Shown: positions 19,785 to 25,604 of the stretch, piece after piece
How the letters are laid out: each line of letters opens with the position of its first letter
Numbering within the stretch: the first letter of the stretch is position 1
NCBI GenBank assembly: GCA_009731375.1
Contig: BJOX01000034.1
Span: 1,205,986-1,231,589 of the forward strand
DNA: 25,604 nucleotides
Direction of reading: 5' to 3'
Origin: Paulinella micropora
Taxonomy: Eukaryota; Cercozoa; Imbricatea; Euglyphida
Made by a program: the position numbers and the translations under genes
The notes under the pieces: model-generated
What the model was told of the DNA's origin: nothing
The model's input: only the letters and a program-made list of their open reading frames with translations
Database searches by the model: none

Positions 19785-22478
19785 TTCCACCACCTCGAAA
19801 CGATTACCTTGAGTAGTGTCCGGGTAGGATGACGTATCGGTCTCCGAGGCAGTGTTGTAGGCCTGAGCTCGACCGAAATTTGGGTTGGAGCTTGCCCACG
19901 AGCCTCCTCCTCCTCTGGGTGGGGGGGCTGGAGCTCGAACAGCTCTCCCTCCATAAGGGGTATATCCCCGACCTCCTCCTCTTCCTCTCTGAGGGGTTCC
20001 CTGCCACCTCGAGGCTCCTCTCCATGTTCCTCCTCCTCGTCCTCCTCCTCCTCCTCCTCCTCGTTCTCCTGCTCCTGCTCCTCCTTCTCGTCCTCTTTGA
20101 GAGGCCTTTAAGTTCTTTTGTCTCTCCCTTTCCTCCTTCTTCTCCTTCATCCTCTTCATGTAGGTAATGATTGCCTCTCGTAACTCCTCATCATCACACA
20201 TATTGGCATACCAACCTTCGTTCACAGCGGCAATCTGAAGCATATTGAAAAGGCCCGGTTCCTTGCCTTCCGTCCTGCTCAGAAAATTTGCCCTTGCTGT
20301 TGGGTTCTGCCTATCATGATTGAAAGAGCAGTCTCTGTTCTCCATCTGTGCCTTACACTGCAAGCCCGCGAACCACCTCCAACATGCGGTCTTCAGGTCT
20401 GGCTCTCTCTGTCTCTTCCAACCGGCAACTCTGTTTGTGTACGTGGCTTGTGCGCCAACAGGTACACCGCCTGCCTGTGCCGTATGTGCCTCCGTGAGCG
20501 AGTCCATGTTTGAGCATGCACTCATCACTTCTTGAAACAGTGCTGACGGAGCAACGCTTTGAACCGTATTTTCGAACACGTGTGTCTCGAGGAAGTTCTT
20601 GGACTTCACTGAGCTAAACGTCGAGCATTGTTGTATGAGCTGAGTAAGCTTACTCGGGTTAACTGTGTGTAACGCCGAAAAGAAATAGAGGATGATCGAC
20701 TTGCGGCCATAGAATAGCCCATAGGAGGAAACTACCTCCGTAAGGGTCGCCGCCAAGCCAACAGCACTCCTCAAACTCATCGCCACTGTCTCAAAGATTT
20801 CAAATCCTATGAGAGTACCAGTGCAGAGATGCTGGTATCCATGAGATTGAAAATATGAAATGAGTGTGGCCACCGCCAGTTCACACTGAGCGTCTAGGCC
20901 TGTTGCATTGTTTCTCTTAATCTCCTCCTTCTTTCTCAAAAACTTGTACTGTGTCAGATCAAATCCCTCCGAGACTAGAGATTGGTCAAAAACAGTAACA
21001 AGGGCCTCGTATTCCTGCGTTTCGTCGCAAGGAAAAGCCTTCATGCAGGCATTGATCTCTTTGAGCTTGCTCAAAAGCGAAGCATCAGAGTCTTTGTCTG
21101 AGCTCGTCGTGACATATAGCATGAGACTTGCCACTCCTCCTTTCTTTCCCTTGAAGGCATTTATGATGTTTTGTCTGTCCTTCTTCTCCGTGTTTGTGAC
21201 CACCACCGTAGTTGAGCCCGAGGGTGCAGGGGCTGGTGGGGCAGGAGCTGGCGGGGTCAAATATGTCAGAGGGTGTGTCTTTGCACCACTCACTTTTGCT
21301 TTCATTCTTTCCAGTCTCATCGTCTTCTCGAACTCCTCATTCTCTTTCGCCTTCTTCTTCTCAGATATCACCAGCTTTTGAGCATGAGTGATAAAGGCCA
21401 CCAATTCAGAAGCAGATCTGAGAAAATTATATTTCTCCACATATTGGTCAACACCTGCTTTGTTGGCGACCGGTGGTGCGTTACTAAGTGATTTAAGGAC
21501 AGAGTGATCCTTGGTAGGAATCCATCTCTTCCATGCCTCCTTGTGCAGTAACGCACCCATCAACAGTCTGATCTTGGTCAGAACTCTGTCGGTCTTCTCT
21601 AACTCATCAATCACAGGATGAGTTTCTCCTGCTGCCTTAATGCTTTTTTCCATCTCTGCCTTCCCCTCCTCCAAGGCCTTTATTTCCATTGTAAAAAAAT
21701 GAAATATGCCACTCGAGTTTTTCGAACCCAGATTGGTCTTCATTTTTGTTACATCGACTGCCTCCTGACCAGTCGCGAGGAATCTGGCCGTTGCTCTTGG
21801 GTTTGTGTACTGGAGGTAACCCTCACATCGTGGGCCGTATGTACGTTCCCAAATCAGGGTTTGAGTGTACACCCCAAAGATAGCATCGAGTAATTCAAGG
21901 TGGGTGTGTGTGTCCCCAAACTTGATATGCTGTATCTTCTTTCTCTCTTCTGGATCAGAGACCAGTTTGCCGAGGAGCTGTGCTGTGTTTGATAATAGGA
22001 TATAGACATCCTTTTTAGCACGACTTTTCTCTCTTCTTTGATCCTGAGGGATCCACACATAGGTGTCCTTCTCTACCCCCATCTTGTTATCAAACTCTTC
22101 TTTAGTGAGGTCATAGTGGTCTTGCACCCACTGTTGTTCCTCCACTGTGATCTCCTCTCCATCACTATGAATCAAGTCGATCATTTTTCGTCCTCCTCCT
22201 CCCGTGTAGGCAGGTGGTAAGGGATTACCATATGCTCCTCCTCCTCCCGTCTCTTCTTGTTCAAATCCTCCTTCATCTTCGTCTCCTCCATATCTTCCTT
22301 CATCATCCCAGCCCTCTTCTACTCCTCCTCCTACTCCTTCATCTCCTCCTCCTCCTTCATTCAATCCTCCTCCTCCTCCTTCATTCAATCCTCTTCCTCC
22401 TCCTCCTCCTGCTTCTTCTTCTTCTCTTCTTTGATCTGCCTCCGAGAATTCACTCACTTCGGCGGTCTCTGTCGACAT
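19782..22478 (-). CDS. gag: Gag-like structural protein with CCCH finger and RGG tail
   Basis: This is the first gene after the 5' LTR and leader, 898 codons from the ATG at 22478-22476, stop TGA. It is expected to form the particle and bind element RNA (role inferred from position). Residues 1-100 are Gly/Glu-rich low complexity. Residues 100-400 and 430-690 are globular, mostly helical-looking sequence joined by an Ala-Pro linker (about 409-421). I find no classical retrotransposon gag motif in them. A zinc-finger-like pattern C699-x8-C708-x8-C717-x3-H721 replaces the usual CCHC knuckle. Residues 795-860 are Arg-Gly-rich with repeated RGG, a general RNA-binding signature. The protein is long for a Ty3/gypsy Gag. 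The start codon sits in the centre of a 13-base palindrome (CGACATGATGTCG). Confidence 0.8.
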   Translation of the reverse strand: MSTETAEVSEFSEADQRREEEEAGGGGGRGLNEGGGGGLNEGGGGDEGVGGGVEEGWDDEGRYGGDEDEGGFEQEETGGGGAYGNPLPPAYTGGGGRKMIDLIHSDGEEITVEEQQWVQDHYDLTKEEFDNKMGVEKDTYVWIPQDQRREKSRAKKDVYILLSNTAQLLGKLVSDPEERKKIQHIKFGDTHTHLELLDAIFGVYTQTLIWERTYGPRCEGYLQYTNPRATARFLATGQEAVDVTKMKTNLGSKNSSGIFHFFTMEIKALEEGKAEMEKSIKAAGETHPVIDELEKTDRVLTKIRLLMGALLHKEAWKRWIPTKDHSVLKSLSNAPPVANKAGVDQYVEKYNFLRSASELVAFITHAQKLVISEKKKAKENEEFEKTMRLERMKAKVSGAKTHPLTYLTPPAPAPPAPAPSGSTTVVVTNTEKKDRQNIINAFKGKKGGVASLMLYVTTSSDKDSDASLLSKLKEINACMKAFPCDETQEYEALVTVFDQSLVSEGFDLTQYKFLRKKEEIKRNNATGLDAQCELAVATLISYFQSHGYQHLCTGTLIGFEIFETVAMSLRSAVGLAATLTEVVSSYGLFYGRKSIILYFFSALHTVNPSKLTQLIQQCSTFSSVKSKNFLETHVFENTVQSVAPSALFQEVMSACSNMDSLTEAHTAQAGGVPVGAQATYTNRVAGWKRQREPDLKTACWRWFAGLQCKAQMENRDCSFNHDRQNPTARANFLSRTEGKEPGLFNMLQIAAVNEGWYANMCDDEELREAIITYMKRMKEKKEERERQKNLKASQRGREGGAGAGERGGGGGGGRGGGTWRGASRWQGTPQRGRGGGRGYTPYGGRAVRAPAPPPRGGGGSWASSNPNFGRAQAYNTASETDTSSYPDTTQGNRFEVVE

Positions 22479-23264
22479 GATGTCGTAGTAGTGATCAACA
22501 GGAGGACAGTGTCAGCTCCTATGTTTGGTTTTTGTTCGTTTGTGTTCTGTTCCTCCTTCAGTCGATTGACTAGTGAAGAGAGAAACTAATAGAGAGGGTA
22601 GGATAAGATTCCCTGTCCTCTATGAAACACTGTTTGTATGTTTGTTTTTGTTTGAGAAAAATAGTCTTTGAGACTTTCTCCGATTTCTTGTTCTCCTTAC
22701 TCAGATTACTTTCTCCTCCTTCTTTTCTATATTGTATCTAGTATGAGGCACTTGGACCTACACACAGATAGTAATAGAGAAGCTAGAAAAGCTCTCCTTG
22801 AGAAGTCGACAGTCGGTCGGATAGGTTCTCAGACCTACCTTTAGAAAACGATCAGAGATTTGCAAAAATACTCTGACGTATGTGTGAGATAATGCAGATA
22901 AATGCACAAACTAGAAGGGTAGAGTGTTGTGCTCCTGTCCCTATGCTTGTTTGTGTTTTGTGTGTGTTCCTTCACTCTTCTGTCCACCTCCTTCTTCTTG
23001 GTCTCTGTGTGAGAACAGCAAGAACGACAGAGAGTTTGTATCTGATGTCTCCTTGTGAGCACACAGATACTGATTGGGCTAGAGGGTACGAGACACCTGC
23101 TTGAGACCAATCAAATTATTTGTTTTGTGAAAGAGTTATGAGGGAGCTGTGTTGGAGTATTTGTTTTCGTCTGACGTCCCCGTGTGAGACAGGTCAGTGA
23201 AAATTCACTCTGTTGCCTGTGTGGCAAAGCAGAAAGAAATCACCCTAGTGATGTGGACTCCAAA
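22479..23264 (-). other. 5' leader of the LTR element
   Basis: There are 786 bp between the 5' LTR and the gag ATG. No gene is recognised. The region is likely to hold the primer-binding and packaging signals. Short open frames here have no recognisable content. Confidence 0.7.
23245..23262 (-). promoter_or_regulatory. Candidate primer-binding site
   Basis: The element strand reads TGGAGTCCACATCACTAG, starting two bases after the 5' LTR. TGG would pair with the CCA end of a tRNA. I could not match the rest to a tRNA, because its complement lacks a recognisable T-arm sequence, so the primer is unassigned. Confidence 0.4.
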
Positions 23265-23501
23265 TGTAATGCCCCCAACGATAGCTCGTAAAAAGTCGGT
23301 AATACAACCAAACACAGTCCTCAAGAATGAGAATGATGTCTCGTTGTATTAGCTCAGTGAAGCCAAAAAGGAAAACGGCAACAGACCAGGAATAAAATGG
23401 CATCAGGTCCAATCCGGACAAATAATACTGAAAAACAAGCTGGTGCACCTGTCACCAGGAAAAGGTATTTTTTACCGGCTATCCGGGGGGTGATGCCTAC
23501 A
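23265..23501 (-). repeat. 5' LTR (237 bp)
   Basis: It is the same length as 12892-13128 and apparently identical to it. It lies upstream of gag on the element strand, so it should carry the promoter. I see no convincing TATA box beyond GTAAAAAATACC near its start. Confidence 0.97.
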
Positions 23502-23505
23502 TTAA
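23502..23505. repeat. Target-site duplication TTAA, LTR element, right
   Basis: TTAA directly follows the LTR terminus and matches 12888-12891. Confidence 0.7.
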
Positions 23506-23635
23506 TATCGACTGGATTTGTCACCTACTGATTGGCTGATTGATATTGATTATTTTTTTGCATAATCTTGATTAATATTGAATAATTTAATCATCATACA
23601 GCAATAATGACATCAGTGCCACCGTCAAATTTACA

Positions 23636-24633
23636 TAAATACATACATACATCATACTCATCAGTGCATGCATACATGCATGCATACATGCATACATACA
23701 TACATACATATGTAACCGGAACAGCTACTCTGACACTTAGTCATACCTCAACTGTAGAGGGGCAGACCAAGCATAAGAGTCAAGTAACGACAAGCCGGAC
23801 AACACTTGATGCCACTATGTAATGTACGGGCCGGCCGACACATACATACATGCATACATGCATGCATGTATGCATGTATACATACATACATACATACATA
23901 CATACATACATACATACATACATACGTACATACATACATACATACATACATACATACATACATACATACACTGATACATACACATATACATACATACATA
24001 CATACATACATACATACATACATACATACATACATACTACATACATACCTACATACATACATACATACATACATACCTACATACATACATACATACATAC
24101 ATACATACATGCATACATACATACCGTGCCATACTTACATATATATACATACATACGTACATACATACATACATACATACATACATACACACGTGCATAC
24201 ACACATACATACACATACATACATACATACATACATACGTACATACATGTATTGATACATAAATATATACTGACCTACATCGTACATCGTACATACATTA
24301 TAGATCATGCATACATATATACATACATAAATACATATACACATACATACATACATACATACATACATACATACATGCATACATACATACATGTACATAC
24401 ATACATACATATACATACATACATACATACATACATACATACATACATACATACATACATACATACGTACGTACGTACGTACGTACGTACATACATGCAT
24501 GCATACATACATGCATACATACATACATACATACATACATACATACATACATGCATACATGCATACATAAATACATGCATACATGCATACATTCATACAT
24601 ACATACATATATACATACATACATACATGTTTT
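23636..24633. repeat. (ACAT)n array, opposite sense to the left array
   Basis: ACAT repeats have interruptions of ATGC, TACATATATAC and a pure (ACGT)n run at 24465-24490. The landmarks of the left array (GAGAACTTG, GCCATGATG and their reverse complements) are not seen. The reverse-strand Met-Tyr-Val-Cys frames are repeat artefacts. Confidence 0.95.
23707..23840. other. Unique island within the (ACAT)n array
   Basis: This is 134 bp of non-repetitive sequence starting ATGTAACCGG and ending GGCCGGCCGACAC. I find no terminal inverted repeats, tRNA-like boxes or coding potential. It could be a relic of an older insertion or of the pre-expansion locus. Confidence 0.5.
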
Positions 24634-24679
24634 CCTACCTACCTACCTACCAACCGACCAACCAACCTACCTACCTACA

Positions 24680-24747
<68 letters not shown>

Positions 24748-24748
24748 C

Positions 24749-24845
<97 letters not shown>
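24634..24845 (+). repeat. (CTAC)n / (CAAC)n grading into (ATCT)n microsatellite
   Basis: From 24634 to 24680 the unit is CTAC with CAACC and CGACC variants. From 24681 it is ATCT with a single ATCC variant near 24746. The changes between neighbouring 4-bp units are single-base steps, consistent with mutation followed by expansion. Confidence 0.95.
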
Positions 24846-25361
24846 GAATGCGGGGCTCGCGGCATGGTATCGTTCTCTGTTCATCGATGTTTCCGCGCCT
24901 TGGGTTTTTCACATCCCCAATCCAAATCCCTTTCCTTCAAGCTGCCGTCCTGCGTAGCTCGTTGCTCTTTTGCGATCTATCGCTCCTGTGCAGTCAAAAA
25001 TTGGACTAATCTTCCTTTAGTCCGTATCGGTGACTGCATTCCGTCATAGCCGTCCAGTGTTACATAGCCCGGGCTAGGCCCCTTCGGGGCTTTAGGCCTC
25101 ATACAATGTCATCATTGTAGCTTGCGCAAGCTTACGCGGTGCTCAAAACACTTGGACTAACGGCTTCCTTTTCTTTCTCTTCTTCCTTATCCTCCCCACT
25201 CTCCATTCCTAGATTGCCTTTTTCTTCAACGTCCTTCCTCCTCTTCTTTTTTCCAGAACACAGTCTACCCGTGATTCCCACCGGACACATGCACAGTACA
25301 CAAATTACTGTTTGATGAGAAACTGCGTTCCTTTGCAAAGACTAGATTCCTTTGCGACATC
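24846..25361. other. Unique structured island between two (ATCT)n blocks
   Basis: This 516-bp, more GC-rich segment interrupts the (ATCT)n repeat. The plus strand has an open stretch ending at the TAG at 25047-25049. It contains SFAIYRSCAVKNWTNLP, which resembles the C-terminal W-N-x-L-P motif of LINE (CR1/jockey-like) polyproteins. Five stem-loops follow at 25003-25132, then a pyrimidine-rich stretch. One reading is a 5'-truncated non-LTR retrotransposon tail inserted into the microsatellite. The protein similarity is weak. A 68-codon minus-strand frame at 25132-25338 shows nothing recognisable. Confidence 0.35.
25003..25132. other. Cluster of five stem-loops (structured RNA or 3' UTR candidate)
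   Basis: Stem 1: GGACTAA (25003-25009) with TTAGTCC (25017-25023). Stem 2: CGG-TGAC (25028-25034) with GTCA (25043-25046) and CCG (25050-25052). Stem 3: palindrome TAGCCCGGGCTA (25065-25076), overlapping by one base the hairpin AGGCCCC-TTC-GGGGCTT (25076-25092). Stem 4: TACAATG-TCAT-CATTGTA (25102-25119). Stem 5: palindrome AGCTTGCGCAAGCT (25119-25132). The strand is undetermined because perfect stems read on both strands. Confidence 0.55.

Positions 25362-25604
<243 letters not shown>

Larger units (their letters stand above)
12892..23501 (-). mobile_element. Ty3/gypsy-type LTR retrotransposon, complete, 10.6 kb
   Basis: Two 237-bp direct repeats with TGTA...TACA termini bound a 10,136-bp interior. 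Reading on the minus strand, the order is 5' LTR, leader, gag, protease, RT, RNase H, integrase, long 3' region, polypurine tract, 3' LTR. Integrase after RNase H is the Ty3/gypsy (Metaviridae) order, and the RT carries YIDD. By eye the two LTRs match at every base, which implies a very recent insertion. TTAA lies on both sides (12888-12891 and 23502-23505), a 4-bp target duplication. No envelope-like gene is recognised. Confidence 0.95.

Noticed and set aside
25132-25338. 68-codon Lys/Glu-rich minus-strand frame
   Set aside because: The composition follows a pyrimidine-rich plus strand. There is no recognisable motif, and the frame ends in the stem-loop cluster.

Overview
The window is eukaryotic, repeat-dominated DNA with no host gene that I can recognise. 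The evidence is kilobase tetranucleotide arrays, a piggyBac-type element with two apparent GT-AG introns, and a complete Ty3/gypsy-type LTR retrotransposon. The lineage (alga or other protist versus invertebrate) cannot be fixed from the sequence.

Layout. (1) 1-9164: one continuous (ATGT)n-based array, punctuated by recurring landmarks such as GCCATGATG, GAGAACTTG, TACATATG, (TG)n and AGGT blocks. Their order and spacing show a higher-order repeat with alternating units of about 0.68 and 0.87 kb. (2) 9165-9362: (CT)n then (ATC)n microsatellite. (3) 9366-9619: AT-rich DNA built from TTGAATAATA-like decamers. (4) 9624-12484: a piggyBac element flanked by TTAA on both sides, with its transposase on the minus strand. 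The transposase reads as three exons and carries two single-base frameshifts in A-runs. (5) 12489-12891: AT-rich spacer. (6) 12892-23501: a 10.6-kb LTR retrotransposon on the minus strand. Its two 237-bp LTRs look identical and it is flanked by TTAA. In order of transcription it carries a long Gag, an in-frame UGA, a protease segment, a +1 frame change, and a Pol polyprotein (RT, RNase H, integrase, GPY/F-like domain, long unrecognised tail). (7) 23506-23635: AT-rich host DNA. (8) 23636-24633: an (ACAT)n array, the opposite strand sense to the left array, interrupted by 134 bp of unique sequence. (9) 24634-25604: (CTAC)n grading into (ATCT)n, split by a 516-bp island that holds five closely packed stem-loops and a weak LINE-like C-terminal motif.

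How it works together. The genes here are those of mobile elements. The retrotransposon looks recently inserted and structurally complete. Its expression strategy appears unusual: a UGA between Gag and protease, plus a +1 shift into Pol. It also has a CCCH-type finger in Gag instead of a CCHC knuckle, and a DTM triad where the protease normally has DTG or DSG. The piggyBac copy has well preserved ends but a coding region that is frameshifted as given. The long open frames over the tetranucleotide arrays are a by-product of a stop-free 4-bp repeat and are not genes. No tRNA, rRNA, CRISPR array or bacterial-type operon was seen.
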